A stretch of DNA of 64,000 nt from Bacteroidales bacterium (GTDB lineage: Bacteria; Bacteroidota; Bacteroidia; Bacteroidales; 4484-276), in the NCBI GenBank assembly GCA_035647615.1, contig DASRND010000013.1:44861-108860 (forward strand), read 5' to 3'. Below are positions 18,801 through 28,318 of the stretch, one piece after another (positions within the stretch are counted from its first letter, which is position 1; every line of letters starts with the position of its first letter). The translations under genes and the position numbers were made by a program. The notes below the pieces were generated by a model. That model worked only from the letters and a program-made list of their open reading frames with translations, had not been told where the DNA came from and searched no databases.

Positions 18801-18854
18801 GGACGAGGCTGCTCCTCGTCCTGTTTATTTTTACAGGCTCAGCCTGCAAAAATA
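18801..18854. repeat. Two adjacent hairpins between convergent genes, REP-like
   Basis: GGACGAGG/CCTCGTCC (18801-18808, 18814-18821; loop CTGCT) is followed 4 nt later by TATTTTTACAGGC/GCCTGCAAAAATA (18826-18838, 18842-18854; one mismatch, 3-nt loop). Neither has a T-tract after the stem in either direction, so they are not ordinary terminators. They lie between the convergent DUF1858 and lipoprotein genes. Confidence 0.65.
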
Positions 18855-18891
18855 GATTCAGGAACTGCTGTGAGAAAAACCTGAGAACTCC

Positions 18892-19821
18892 CTACCACCC
18901 GACATATCCTGTAAAATCCCCCTCCAGATGCCGCATTTGTCCATATTCGCGGTAGACTTTGCAACTAAAATTCGCGGTAAATTTCAACAGATTTTCTTCG
19001 ATGTTCCCTGTATTAATCTCAATCATTTCGGTGATGATGAGGCTGCTTCCCTCCTGGCCGCGGGCCGTGTCGGAGGTGGTCCATGGAATGAAATAATAGT
19101 CAGGGTCGTGGATGATGATCTCGAAACCATCGGCGGCAAAGGGCGAAAAATGTTTTATGCCGGTGGCAAATATTTCGGGAATTTGTGCCGGTGCGGTGAG
19201 ATGTCCGGCGCGTATCTCGATGACGGAGCTGATGCGGGTAGCAAACTCAGCCGCTGCTATCCAGCCCGTATCGGTGGCAATAGTTTGCGATTGTGGAAAG
19301 TAAAAGTTATAATCCTGTTTGTAATGCCAGGTTTTGTCTTCCAATGTAAAATGCAGCTTTGAAAGACCGTAAACGTCGGTACGGGAAGAATCGCTTACGC
19401 AAATAAAAGTTATGATTTCTGTCGGTTGTGCGCCGTAAACTATTTGCATAGAACCTTCGAGCATAGCAGTGTCGGCAAAGGTTCCTGAGACTTTGCTTTC
19501 GTCGGGCAGACTGAATGAAAAGTGCCGGTCGATGATTTCGCCGAGGCCATCAGCGTTGTGCAGGTCGCGGAGCTTCTCATTACCGTCGATCATGTAGCTG
19601 AGGCGGCAGCGTGTGATGTAGGCATGTTCCTCTATGTTTTGCACTTCAAACTCCGACAGCTTCATCTGCGAAGTGTTGCCGATCCAAACTCCTTCAAAAC
19701 GCAAATCGGATGGATTGCCTGGCAGGCGTGGTATTTCTTCCGGCTCACAGGCAGTTAGCAGCAATGCCAATGATATGGCTATTGCGCAAAGCAGCAAAAA
19801 GAGTGAGTTACGGAATTGCAT
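18892..19821 (-). CDS. Unrecognised lipoprotein
   Basis: 309 residues with a lipoprotein signal peptide: hydrophobic run FLLLCAIAISLALL and lipobox LLTAC with Cys25, followed by acidic residues, which suggests export to the outer membrane. The mature protein is beta-rich (FEGVWIGNTSQMKLSEFEV, EGSMQIVYGA, LEGDFTGYVGW). It has no recognisable enzyme motif. It is 56 bp downstream of mnmA on the same strand. Its function is unknown; it is a lineage-specific envelope lipoprotein. Confidence 0.75.
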   Translation of the reverse strand: MQFRNSLFLLLCAIAISLALLLTACEPEEIPRLPGNPSDLRFEGVWIGNTSQMKLSEFEVQNIEEHAYITRCRLSYMIDGNEKLRDLHNADGLGEIIDRHFSFSLPDESKVSGTFADTAMLEGSMQIVYGAQPTEIITFICVSDSSRTDVYGLSKLHFTLEDKTWHYKQDYNFYFPQSQTIATDTGWIAAAEFATRISSVIEIRAGHLTAPAQIPEIFATGIKHFSPFAADGFEIIIHDPDYYFIPWTTSDTARGQEGSSLIITEMIEINTGNIEENLLKFTANFSCKVYREYGQMRHLEGDFTGYVGW

Positions 19822-19877
19822 TTTTGACAGAAACTTTTATAATTTTATGGGATTTGATAATTATTCATCTTTTATCA

Positions 19878-20945
19878 TCAGGCCACAATCACACCGCTGC
19901 CAAGGCAGATAGTAGCATCGGGGGTATAAATCACACCAAATTGGCCGGGGGCAACGCCCTGCAAGCGCTGTAGCGATTGGATAACATAGCGATCTCCTTC
20001 GCGTTGCAGTGTTCCTTCGTTAAATTCGGGCTGGTGACGGATTTTAAATTTCACCTCTTGCGCAATGTCGTAGGTGCGGTCGGCGTAGCCATTAATAAAT
20101 TCGAAATGAGCCAGGCTTACAACTTTTTTATATTGCCCGTCGGGGTCGTAGCCATTGGAAACCAGCACACGATTTCCCTCTATATCTTTATCGACGACAA
20201 ACCAGGGGCCGCCGCTCATGCCCAGCCCGCGACGCTGGCCGATGGTGTGAAACCACAGCCCTTCGTGCCGGCCCAGCACCTTGCCGGTTTCGGCTTCTAC
20301 GATATTGCCGGGATTGGTGCCGACATATCTTTTTATAAAGTCGTTGTAGTTGATTTTTCCCAGGAAGCAAATTCCCTGGCTATCTTTGCGCTGCGCCGAG
20401 GGAAGCCGGGCTTCTTCAGCTATCCTGCGCACATCGCCTTTTACCAGATCGCCCAGTGGGAAAACCATTTTGGCAAGTTGCTGCCGATTAATTTGGCCTA
20501 AAAAATAAGTCTGATCTTTGAAATGATCGCGGGCTGTGGCCAGATATTTTTCGCCATCTATATTTAGCGTGGAGGCATAATGCCCGGTGGAGATGAGATC
20601 GAAGTCGTTGCCATATTTCTCATCAAAAGCACCAAACTTGATCATCTTGTTGCACATCATGTCGGGATTTGGCGTAAGCCCCTTCTTCACCGATTCGATG
20701 GTATAGCTGATCACCCGGTCCCAATATTCTTCCTGCAGCGAAATCACTTCCAAACGGCAGCCATATTTCCTAGCGAGCCAGGTTACAATTTCGATGTCTT
20801 CTTCGGCAGGACAATCCACCCATGCAGGGTCGTCCTGCAATCCTATTTTTATATAAAAAATATGTGGGTCGTACCCCTGTTCTTTCAACAGATGAACCGT
20901 TACAGAGCTATCGACACCACCAGATACCAATGAAGCTATTTTCAT
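19878..20945 (-). CDS. mnmA: tRNA-uridine 2-sulfurtransferase
   Basis: 355 residues. Makes the 2-thio group of s2U34 in tRNA-Lys/Glu/Gln, in the cytoplasm, with ATP and a persulfide donor. The PP-loop SGGVDSS is at residues 8-14; the catalytic cysteines are Cys98 (NPDMMCNK) and Cys193 (GICFLG), and the GHYA and RKDSQGICF motifs are intact. Full length. It lies 48 bp behind the arginase-fold gene, in the topA group, on the same strand. Confidence 0.97.
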   Translation of the reverse strand: MKIASLVSGGVDSSVTVHLLKEQGYDPHIFYIKIGLQDDPAWVDCPAEEDIEIVTWLARKYGCRLEVISLQEEYWDRVISYTIESVKKGLTPNPDMMCNKMIKFGAFDEKYGNDFDLISTGHYASTLNIDGEKYLATARDHFKDQTYFLGQINRQQLAKMVFPLGDLVKGDVRRIAEEARLPSAQRKDSQGICFLGKINYNDFIKRYVGTNPGNIVEAETGKVLGRHEGLWFHTIGQRRGLGMSGGPWFVVDKDIEGNRVLVSNGYDPDGQYKKVVSLAHFEFINGYADRTYDIAQEVKFKIRHQPEFNEGTLQREGDRYVIQSLQRLQGVAPGQFGVIYTPDATICLGSGVIVA

Positions 20946-20993
20946 CTTTATAAATTATTACCAAACAATTACAACGAATAACGGCACCGGGAA

Positions 20994-22172
20994 TTACATG
21001 AGCTTTTGGTAGGCTTTCCACCAGCGGTCGGGAATTTCGTTGGCGGCAGCCAGCTGATAATCGGCGTAAGTGCAGGGCACCATGATGTGACGACAGTGAT
21101 CTTTTTCCTTTTTCTCACTCACGGGCAACTGCATCCACCAGCGGGAAGTTTGTTTGCTTTTGTAAAAAATCATATCGCTGCCGGCCCTGCTGGAATCCAC
21201 AATGTATTTTACGAAATCATCATGCTTGTCATCAGGATATTCGTCAATACGCACTGCCAAGCCATCCAAAAAGTACCAGATCATTTGTGCCACCAGCAGG
21301 GCTGTCTGTCCGTGCTGGTCGAGCAGTGGATTGGCTTCGTAAAAACCGATGCACGAAAGTTTGGATGAAATACCGGCATACCGCACCAACTGGCAGGCTT
21401 CGTCACCCATAAATCCATTGGGCGAAGCGTTGCCGTTACCGGGTGCGTCGCTAAAGCGCACGGCAGAAATATCAAAGCTCAGATAATCGGCGTTGCGAAT
21501 CACCGGCTCGGCTTCTTCTATGTTTTGACGCACCACGCCCAACCGCCAGGTATCAAAAAACAGCTTGTTCATCACCTCCAGCGTAGCAGTTTCGGTGAAA
21601 TAGCTTTGGTAGCCCAGATTGGCAAAGTTGAAAAGACAATTAGGCTTTTTAAAAATGATGGAGGAAAGGAAGTTGGCAGCGTTGGGAGATTGTATCTCAG
21701 TGCCGGCGTAGTTGAGGCGCGCATCCACGCTCACCAGATTGATGATGCGGCCGGCCTGCTCGTATCCCGAATAAACGGCATACGACAAATCTTCGCTGCC
21801 GCCAATAACGATGGGCACTACGCCCGAACGCAGCAGCCGGAAGATGGTATCGCGCAAAGCGAAATAGGTATCGCTGATATTTTCGCCGGAGCGGATATTT
21901 CCAAGGTCGCCAATTTTGAGTTTCCACCCGCCCATGCTCAGGCTGTAGAGCGCCTGGCGGATGGCACTGGGAGCCTGGCTGCAGCCTTCATTGTTTACAG
22001 CGCCACGTTCTTCGTTAACACCTACAATGATGGCATCGAACTGCACAAGATCTTCTTCGTCAAAAGTATCGTCCAGCGCTACTATCTGATCACCAAGCCA
22101 GGCGCTGCTGCCTGGTGTCTCAGCTCGAAGAGTGTCGGTATCTACCGGATCGAAATAAAGGGAGATCTCCAT
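20994..22172 (-). CDS. Arginase/formimidoylglutamase-fold protein with degenerate metal site
   Basis: 392 residues with the ureohydrolase fold: the three metal-binding segments can be located but are altered. GGDH is GGSED (124-128), DAHxD is DARLN (150-154) and SFDxD is SFDIS (232-236), so the His and two of the Asp Mn ligands are missing. The remaining conserved SVD and LSFD backbone segments keep the fold recognisable. It is unlikely to be a standard arginase or agmatinase. It sits 18 bp behind topA and 48 bp before mnmA on the same strand. Confidence 0.82.
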   Translation of the reverse strand: MEISLYFDPVDTDTLRAETPGSSAWLGDQIVALDDTFDEEDLVQFDAIIVGVNEERGAVNNEGCSQAPSAIRQALYSLSMGGWKLKIGDLGNIRSGENISDTYFALRDTIFRLLRSGVVPIVIGGSEDLSYAVYSGYEQAGRIINLVSVDARLNYAGTEIQSPNAANFLSSIIFKKPNCLFNFANLGYQSYFTETATLEVMNKLFFDTWRLGVVRQNIEEAEPVIRNADYLSFDISAVRFSDAPGNGNASPNGFMGDEACQLVRYAGISSKLSCIGFYEANPLLDQHGQTALLVAQMIWYFLDGLAVRIDEYPDDKHDDFVKYIVDSSRAGSDMIFYKSKQTSRWWMQLPVSEKKEKDHCRHIMVPCTYADYQLAAANEIPDRWWKAYQKLM

Positions 22173-22190
22173 CTGAAGTGTTTTGTGACG

Positions 22191-24566
22191 CTATTTCTTT
22201 GCTTTTGAGCTCGGTTTTTTTGTTACCGTTTTAGCTTTCGGTTTAGCAGCACTCTTGCGCGAAGCTTTTTTGGGAGCTGCGCTCTTGCTGCTTGCCGCAA
22301 TTATTTTTTTAGCATCGTCAAAAGTCAACGATGCCGGGTCGGTATCTTTTGGAATACGATAGTTGGTTTTGCCTTCGGCGATGTAGGGTCCCCAGCGGCC
22401 ATTGAGCACTTTAATGTTTTCGTCCTGATCAAAAATTTTAATGGTTTTTTCGCGCTCTTTTTTAATTTTTTCTTCAATGAGTTCGATGGCCCGCTCAAGG
22501 TTTACGTCTGCCGGATCGTCTTGTTTTGGCAACGAAACAAACAACGACTTGTGTTTGACATAAGGTCCAAAACGCCCGATGCCGATGGTTACTTCAGCAT
22601 CCTGCCAGCTGCCGATGGAGCGTGGAAATTTAAACATTTCCAGCGCCTCTTCCAGGGTGACACTATCGAGTGATTGCCCTTTTTTGATGGAGGCAAAGCG
22701 CGGCTTTTCTTCGCTCTCGGCGTCACCAATCTGAATCATGGGGCCAAAGCGACCAATTTTGGCATATACATTTTTGCCTGTACCCGGCTCCTGACCCAGC
22801 AGTATTTCGCCGCTAAACTTTTCGCTGTGCTCTAAAGTATCTTCAATGCGCTTGTGGAAAGGCCCGTAGAAATCAGCAATCATTTCGTTCCAAACCTTTT
22901 GCCCCATCGCTATCTCGTCAAACTCCTTTTCCACTTTTGCAGTAAAATTGTAATCCATGATATTCATAAAATGCTGCATCAGGAATTTATTCACCACATT
23001 ACCGATGTCGGTGGGTAGCAATCTACCTTTGGTCTGGCCGGTTTTTTCCGATTTTTTTTCTGTTTTAATGTGAGCGTTTTTTAACGAAATAATCTCATAA
23101 GAGCGCGCAGTTCCATTGCTGTCGCCCCTTACCACATATTCGCGTTTTTGTATGGTAGAGATAATGGGCGCATAGGTAGAAGGGCGCCCGATGCCAAGCT
23201 CTTCGAGTTTCTTTACCAAACTGGCTTCGGTATAGCGTGTAGGTGGTTGGGTATAGCGCTGTGTGGCATCCATTTGAAGCAGCGGCAGTTTCTCACCTTT
23301 TTTTACAGGGGGCAACATGCCGGCAGCTTCGTCGGTAGCATCGTCGTCGCTCGATTCGAAATAGACTTTAAGAAAACCTTCGAAAAGGATTACTTCGCCG
23401 CGCGCAACAAATTTCTCAGTAGCAGTAGAAATATCGATGTTTATGGTGGTACGTTCCAGCTGAGCATCGCTCATTTGCGAGGCGATGGTTCTTTTCCAGA
23501 TGAGACTGTAAAGCTTTTTCTGATCGTTGGTACCATCAATATTTTCCTGATTTAGATAGGTAGGCCGGATGGCTTCATGCGCTTCCTGAGCTCCTTTTGT
23601 TTTGGTAGCAAAACGGCGAAATTTATAAAAGTCGTCACCGAATGAACTGATGATTTGTTCCTTGGCCAATCCCAACGCCAGATCAGAAAGATTCACAGAG
23701 TCGGTACGCATGTAGGTGATCTTTCCCGATTCGTAAAGTTGTTGTGCTACCTGCATGGTTTTGCCGACGCTAAAGCTGAGCTTGCGACTTGCTTCCTGCT
23801 GAAGTGTAGATGTGGTAAAGGGGGGCGCGGGCGAACGTTTGGCTGGTTTTTTTTCGACGGAAGCTACGGTAAAATCGGCACCGATGCATTTCTCAAGAAA
23901 AGCAAGCGCTTGCTCACGCGTAGCAAAGCGTGTGGGCACCTCAGCGCGAAGCAGGGTTTCGTTTCCATCTTTCTGAAAAAGTGCAGTTACACGATAATAG
24001 GAAACAATTTCAAAATTTTTGATTTCATCTTCGCGCTCCACAACCAAACGCACAGCCACCGACTGCACACGGCCTGCCGAGAGGGAAGGCTTCACTTTGC
24101 GCCACAGCACGGGCGAAAGCTCAAATCCTACAAGGCGATCCAGAACGCGCCGTGCCTGCTGGGCGTCGACCAGATTAAGATCGATGCTGCGTGGCTGCTC
24201 TATCGCGCGTGTTATGGCCGTTTTTGTAATCTCATGAAAAGCAATGCGCCGCGTACGCTCCTTATCGAGTTTCAGGGTTTCAAAAAGATGCCACGAAATG
24301 GCCTCCCCCTCACGATCCTCGTCCGTTGCAAGCCAGACGATTTCGGCGGTTTTGGCCAGCTTTTTCAATTCATTAATAACGCTCTTTTTGTCGTCAGATT
24401 CTACGTAATCAGGTTTAAAATCATTTTCGATATCCACGCCCAACTGTTTTTTCGACAGATCACGAACGTGGCCGAAGCTGGATTTGACAGTAAAATCCTT
24501 TCCAAGAAACTTTTCGATGGTTTTGGCTTTGGCGGGTGACTCAACTATGACCAGATTTTTAGACAT
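22191..24566 (-). CDS. topA: DNA topoisomerase I
   Basis: 791 residues. Type IA topoisomerase that relaxes negative supercoils. The Toprim domain has TDEDREG at 81-87 and the catalytic tyrosine is Tyr285 in ITYMRTDS. After the core there are no Cys zinc-ribbon motifs; the C-terminus instead has topoisomerase C-terminal repeats (GRFGPYVKHKSLFVSLP, NGRWGPYIAEGKTNYRIP) and a lysine/alanine-rich tail. This C-terminal form is usual for the phylum. It is followed directly by the arginase-fold gene and mnmA. Confidence 0.97.
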   Translation of the reverse strand: MSKNLVIVESPAKAKTIEKFLGKDFTVKSSFGHVRDLSKKQLGVDIENDFKPDYVESDDKKSVINELKKLAKTAEIVWLATDEDREGEAISWHLFETLKLDKERTRRIAFHEITKTAITRAIEQPRSIDLNLVDAQQARRVLDRLVGFELSPVLWRKVKPSLSAGRVQSVAVRLVVEREDEIKNFEIVSYYRVTALFQKDGNETLLRAEVPTRFATREQALAFLEKCIGADFTVASVEKKPAKRSPAPPFTTSTLQQEASRKLSFSVGKTMQVAQQLYESGKITYMRTDSVNLSDLALGLAKEQIISSFGDDFYKFRRFATKTKGAQEAHEAIRPTYLNQENIDGTNDQKKLYSLIWKRTIASQMSDAQLERTTINIDISTATEKFVARGEVILFEGFLKVYFESSDDDATDEAAGMLPPVKKGEKLPLLQMDATQRYTQPPTRYTEASLVKKLEELGIGRPSTYAPIISTIQKREYVVRGDSNGTARSYEIISLKNAHIKTEKKSEKTGQTKGRLLPTDIGNVVNKFLMQHFMNIMDYNFTAKVEKEFDEIAMGQKVWNEMIADFYGPFHKRIEDTLEHSEKFSGEILLGQEPGTGKNVYAKIGRFGPMIQIGDAESEEKPRFASIKKGQSLDSVTLEEALEMFKFPRSIGSWQDAEVTIGIGRFGPYVKHKSLFVSLPKQDDPADVNLERAIELIEEKIKKEREKTIKIFDQDENIKVLNGRWGPYIAEGKTNYRIPKDTDPASLTFDDAKKIIAASSKSAAPKKASRKSAAKPKAKTVTKKPSSKAKK

Positions 24567-24587
24567 ATTTTAAAAAAAATTTGGCGG

Positions 24588-24595
24588 CAAAGGTA
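24588..24595 (-). promoter_or_regulatory. Putative -7 element of topA
   Basis: TACCTTTG on the minus strand matches TAnnTTTG 21 bp upstream of the topA start codon. A TTG lies 24 bp further upstream, slightly beyond the usual 19-21. Confidence 0.4.
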
Positions 24596-24786
24596 GTACA
24601 TTTAATTTTTCAGCCTCTCCAACAACGCTCTTCTGCTTATGATGTTGGTGATAATTTTCAACTGATTTGGTTTTTTTATTTGATATTCAACAGTCTGCTG
24701 TTCAGATTATAAAATATAACAACAAGGATTCGCTCCACCCAAAGGCGAATAGGTTAACTATTTATTTACCAGGATAATTTCCCGAC

Positions 24787-24819
24787 AAAAAAAAGCGCTC
24801 CCTTTCGGAAGCGCTTTTT
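24787..24819 (-). terminator. Intrinsic terminator of the T9SS secreted-protein gene
   Basis: AAAAAGCGCT (24790-24799) and AGCGCTTTTT (24810-24819) form a perfect 10-bp stem, followed on the minus strand by an uninterrupted T-run. It lies 26 bp beyond the stop codon at 24846. Confidence 0.9.
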
Positions 24820-24845
24820 CGTTTAAGAAAAAAATTATGGTTGGA

Positions 24846-27563
24846 TTATTTAACAAAGATTTTCTGTACGGATGATTGATCAGCAGATTTGGCCTGAAGT
24901 AGATAAATTCCAGCCGACAGATGGCTAATATCGATCTGCACGTTGTCACCGTTTGTGGCATTGCTGGTAAGCACCACCTGACCTTGCGTGTTGGTAAGTG
25001 TGATTTGTGTTTCGGCAGCAAAACCCGTTACGTTAACCATGTTGGCGGCAGGATTGGGATAAACCTGAATCTGTGTAGCCTGTACGTCGCCAATGTCAGT
25101 AGCAGTGGCTTTGAAAGCATTTATTCCTGAAGCTCCAAACTCGACGTAGTTGCCACTATTGGGCATCTGCATGTTGTAGGTAGCTGCAAGTTCGGCGATG
25201 GTTCCCTGTGACTGATCAAAAACTTTAAAACTGATGCTTTCACCTTCCGTCAGGCCATCGATGGCTTCGGTGGTGATATCGTCGCCATAAGCAGCCAGCA
25301 ACAGGTTTTCGTTGGCACCTGTGTATTGTGCCATGCCTACGCACAACTGTTCGCTATTGAAAGCAGCGATGATATCGCCGGCTTCAAAATTTTGCAAAGC
25401 TGCGGCAGCAATGGAAATAAGATGCGCTGATCCGGTGTTGGCAACAGTCCAGGGTGCTCCGCTGATAGCAGGAATTGGCTGGTTGTTGTTGCTTGCTGTG
25501 GCCTCAGGAAAGTCATAATAAACTACTGCTGCTGAGGATAAGTTAACAAGGTAGCCTTCGCCGGGAACAAGCGTTTGAAGTGTAAAAATGCCACCTGCCG
25601 GCCAGAAAACGGGTCCGTTATAAATATCAAAAGCATACACCAGATTGCCGTCTAATTGTGCAAAGAAACTGGCAGCATCTACATTTTCATCTACCAGCAC
25701 GGGCAGATAATCAATTCCTGACGCCAGAGTTACCGATAAGTCGGCAAGTGGTACTTCGCTGAAAAGAGCACAGCCTGGTTCGTTCATTTTTACTTTGTAA
25801 GCGTTGTTGGTATTCCATACGCCCAAAAGGTTTACGTTTTGCCCCGGCCAGTAGAAACCACCACGGTTGAGCAAAAGCTCGAGTTTTCCATCGTCAGACA
25901 ACTGTCCGAATATTGCATCCAAATCAGCACCGAAAGGCGCGTAGGGTGATGAAATGATGCTCCATCCTTTGGGAATGCATACCGGATATCCTGACAACTG
26001 ACCTGTCCATTGGAAGTTGAGAACATTAGAACACTGTACTTCAGCAAGACTGTTTTCGAAGCAAGCCTGGATCTGATCTACACCAGGCTCGCTGCCAACA
26101 TACGAATACATGGCCTGGCCATCGGAGTCGGTAAGTGCAGTGAATATGTTGCCAGCATTGGGACCAGCTATCACTTCAAAGTCAACGGATACGCCTTCCA
26201 GCGGATTGTGATCTTCATCTTGCACAGTGGCCGTAACGGTATGGGTTTCTCCTATTGGCTGGTTATTAACAGCTTGCGATAGCACAATAGATTCTCCTTC
26301 TGACAGGATCCAGTTTACACTAAGTGCATTGGAACATTGAGTAATACTCTGGCTGTTCTCGAAACAAGCCGTTACGATATCCACACCTGGCTCAGAGCTG
26401 CTGTACACAAAAAAGGCTTCACCATCTTCGTTGGTAGCTGTTGAGAACGACAAACCGCTGTTAGGACCTGAGGTTACTTCAAAATCTACTATTTTGTCAG
26501 CTACTGGGTTCCCTTCGCTATTCTGAATCAGTGCTTTGATGGTATGGTCGGTGCCTACATCAGGGTTATTGGTGGTCTGGCTCAGCAAGATGCCTTCGCC
26601 GATGATGGCAGCACCTGTTATTTCAAAATAAGCCAAGAAGATGTTGTCGTCGTTGGACGGATTGGAGGTGAACGCAGTGATGGTTGTGGTTGTTATGTCG
26701 ATAAATGGCAGCAAACTATAAAGTTCGTCATCACTATATTGGTTCACAGGTGTAGCAAATGGAAACTCCGGATTGTCGTTAGAATCGCCCAGACCGCCTA
26801 CCGTTATTAGTGCACCATTCTGTTGGTAACCGTCGTCTTCGCCACCTGCTGAAGTAGTAAGGCGCTCTCCATTGATATCGATAATGCAATATTGCTGTAT
26901 GCCACCTTCTTGAGCCGAAAAAGAAATGCCCAAGCCCATGTTGAGAATGGAATTTGGATCATTAGGATCAATTGATTCAGCCAATGCAAGAGAGAAGGTG
27001 TCGCCGGCAAAAGCCTGAGCTCCAAAGAGAATAACAATGGTCTCTTCGTAAGCTGATGGATCCGCAAATATTACCAATAGTGCTACCCCATCAATATTGT
27101 TAGTATTGCATTCTGTAACGGGAAGGCTTGTGATACCAGGAGCGGCAGGGTTCAATGCTGAAGCTACGAGTGATGTGACATCGGCATAATAATTTTTGCT
27201 GTATAGCGCATTTGCGATTGATCCATCCCAGTTGATGGGTGTGCCGTTAAGGGAGATACAGCCATCGGAAATGACAGATCCACCATAAACAACAGCCGAC
27301 ATCAGATATGCCTTGTGCACAGTAGCCAAAACACTGGGTTTGTTAACATCCACAGTATAATCATTGTTGGATCCTGCACCATCGGCCGAAAGATAATACT
27401 GCCCGGTAACGCTGTACAGCGGCGTGAGACCATTGGCCTCGGGAGCATCCATAGTTTGCACATCAGCATTTTGCTGAATAGTGCCGGGAATTTGATCCTG
27501 TGCTATGACAGCACCAAAAAACATCATTAATAATGACAATGAAAGTAAAAATTGCTTTTTCAT
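24846..27563 (-). CDS. Secreted T9SS protein with two invasin-like repeats and shared modules
   Basis: 905 residues. Signal peptide 1-21. Residues about 45-200 form a DUF3344-like beta domain. Two Big_1/invasin-like Ig repeats follow (about 319-420 and 424-520), each starting LSQxxNN. Residues about 526-690 hold a module (GWSIISS ... FYWPGQNVN ... YLPVL ... FWPAGG ... LVPGEGYLVNL) and about 705-800 a second (ISIAAAALQ ... GDIIAAFN ... YGDDITTEAIDGL ... FKVF); both recur in the proteins at 31458 and 58227. The C-terminus (833-905, QVYPNPA ... GIYLLQA) is a T9SS type A sorting domain. Probably a surface or adhesive protein; ligand unknown. Confidence 0.88.
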   Translation of the reverse strand: MKKQFLLSLSLLMMFFGAVIAQDQIPGTIQQNADVQTMDAPEANGLTPLYSVTGQYYLSADGAGSNNDYTVDVNKPSVLATVHKAYLMSAVVYGGSVISDGCISLNGTPINWDGSIANALYSKNYYADVTSLVASALNPAAPGITSLPVTECNTNNIDGVALLVIFADPSAYEETIVILFGAQAFAGDTFSLALAESIDPNDPNSILNMGLGISFSAQEGGIQQYCIIDINGERLTTSAGGEDDGYQQNGALITVGGLGDSNDNPEFPFATPVNQYSDDELYSLLPFIDITTTTITAFTSNPSNDDNIFLAYFEITGAAIIGEGILLSQTTNNPDVGTDHTIKALIQNSEGNPVADKIVDFEVTSGPNSGLSFSTATNEDGEAFFVYSSSEPGVDIVTACFENSQSITQCSNALSVNWILSEGESIVLSQAVNNQPIGETHTVTATVQDEDHNPLEGVSVDFEVIAGPNAGNIFTALTDSDGQAMYSYVGSEPGVDQIQACFENSLAEVQCSNVLNFQWTGQLSGYPVCIPKGWSIISSPYAPFGADLDAIFGQLSDDGKLELLLNRGGFYWPGQNVNLLGVWNTNNAYKVKMNEPGCALFSEVPLADLSVTLASGIDYLPVLVDENVDAASFFAQLDGNLVYAFDIYNGPVFWPAGGIFTLQTLVPGEGYLVNLSSAAVVYYDFPEATASNNNQPIPAISGAPWTVANTGSAHLISIAAAALQNFEAGDIIAAFNSEQLCVGMAQYTGANENLLLAAYGDDITTEAIDGLTEGESISFKVFDQSQGTIAELAATYNMQMPNSGNYVEFGASGINAFKATATDIGDVQATQIQVYPNPAANMVNVTGFAAETQITLTNTQGQVVLTSNATNGDNVQIDISHLSAGIYLLQAKSADQSSVQKIFVK

Positions 27564-27823
27564 AAGATTTAAAAAGTTTAATTAATAGATTTTTTTCGTT
27601 CTTTATTCTTAATACTTAACTTTCAAAACTACATCTTTGCTATTTGGAATGGTTATATTTGAGATACTTTAACGCCCAAAAGCCTTATCTGTCTGGCTTT
27701 ACGTCTATTGAAATTTTAACAGTTTTTATTTTGGGGTTGCCCAAATGTTAATTCTTAACCATTTATTAACAGTTATAACTTTCGATTTAAAATATTCCAG
27801 ACACACCCGGTTACATTTGCAAA

Positions 27824-27853
27824 TTTGAAACGCATAAAAAACGCCTATTTTCG
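27824..27853 (+). promoter_or_regulatory. Putative promoter of the dCTPase-like gene
   Basis: TTTG (27824-27827), 18-bp spacer, TATTTTCG (27846-27853), close to the Bacteroidota TTTG / TAnnTTTG pair, 10 bp before the start codon. The gap 27564-27862 also contains TAGTTTTG on the minus strand (27624-27631) for the T9SS protein gene. Confidence 0.4.
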
Positions 27854-27862
27854 CAATTTAAA

Positions 27863-28237
27863 ATGCAGAAACCAATGGATGCAATAGCAGAAATTACGAA
27901 ATTGCTGATTGACTTTCGCGATGCGCGCAACTGGCAGCAGTTTCACAACCCGAAGGACCTGGCGCTGGCACTTTCGATAGAAGCCGCCGAACTTAACGAA
28001 CTTTTTTTGTGGAAAACCCAGGAGGAGCTTTCGCAAATCGACACAGCACGCATCGCCGAAGAGCTTGCCGATGTGCTGGCATACGCTTTTATGCTGGCCG
28101 AAAAATACCATTTCGACATTCCCGCCATCATGCGCGACAAAATTGGAAAGAATGCCCTGAAGTATCCCGTAGAAAAATCGCGGAACCTGGCGCTAAAATA
28201 TACCGAGCTGGGGAAGGAAAAAAGAGATGAAAGGTGA
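27863..28237 (+). CDS. MazG-superfamily nucleotide pyrophosphohydrolase (dCTPase/DCTPP1-like)
   Basis: 124 residues. NTP-PPase helices with SIEAAELNELFLW and EELADVLAYAFMLAEKY give the ExxE and ExxD metal ligands; the order and spacing resemble DCTPP1/RS21-C6 enzymes that hydrolyse dCTP and modified dCTPs. It differs clearly from the MazG-like protein at 13243. Its last codons (LysArgAspGluArg) run into a purine-rich GAAAGGAGAAAGGAG repeat, which may have changed the original C-terminus. Confidence 0.88.
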   Translation: MQKPMDAIAEITKLLIDFRDARNWQQFHNPKDLALALSIEAAELNELFLWKTQEELSQIDTARIAEELADVLAYAFMLAEKYHFDIPAIMRDKIGKNALKYPVEKSRNLALKYTELGKEKRDER

Positions 28238-28318
28238 GAGAGGAGAAAGGAGAAAGGAGAAAGGAGAAAGAAGTAAGTAGTATATAGTAGGTAGTAGCAA
28301 GCAGAGGGGAGGAAGTGT
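28236..28318 (+). repeat. Purine-rich low-complexity repeat with AGTAGGTAG
   Basis: Four copies of GGAGAAA followed by AAGTAAGTAG and AGTAGGTAG (28286-28294) and GTAGCAAGCAG. It begins at the stop codon of the dCTPase-like gene. It is the same class as 10687-10775 and 18701-18785. Confidence 0.6.

Noticed and set aside
18826..18854. Hairpin read as an intrinsic terminator
   Set aside because: The T/A tract is inside the stem and no U-run follows it in either direction.
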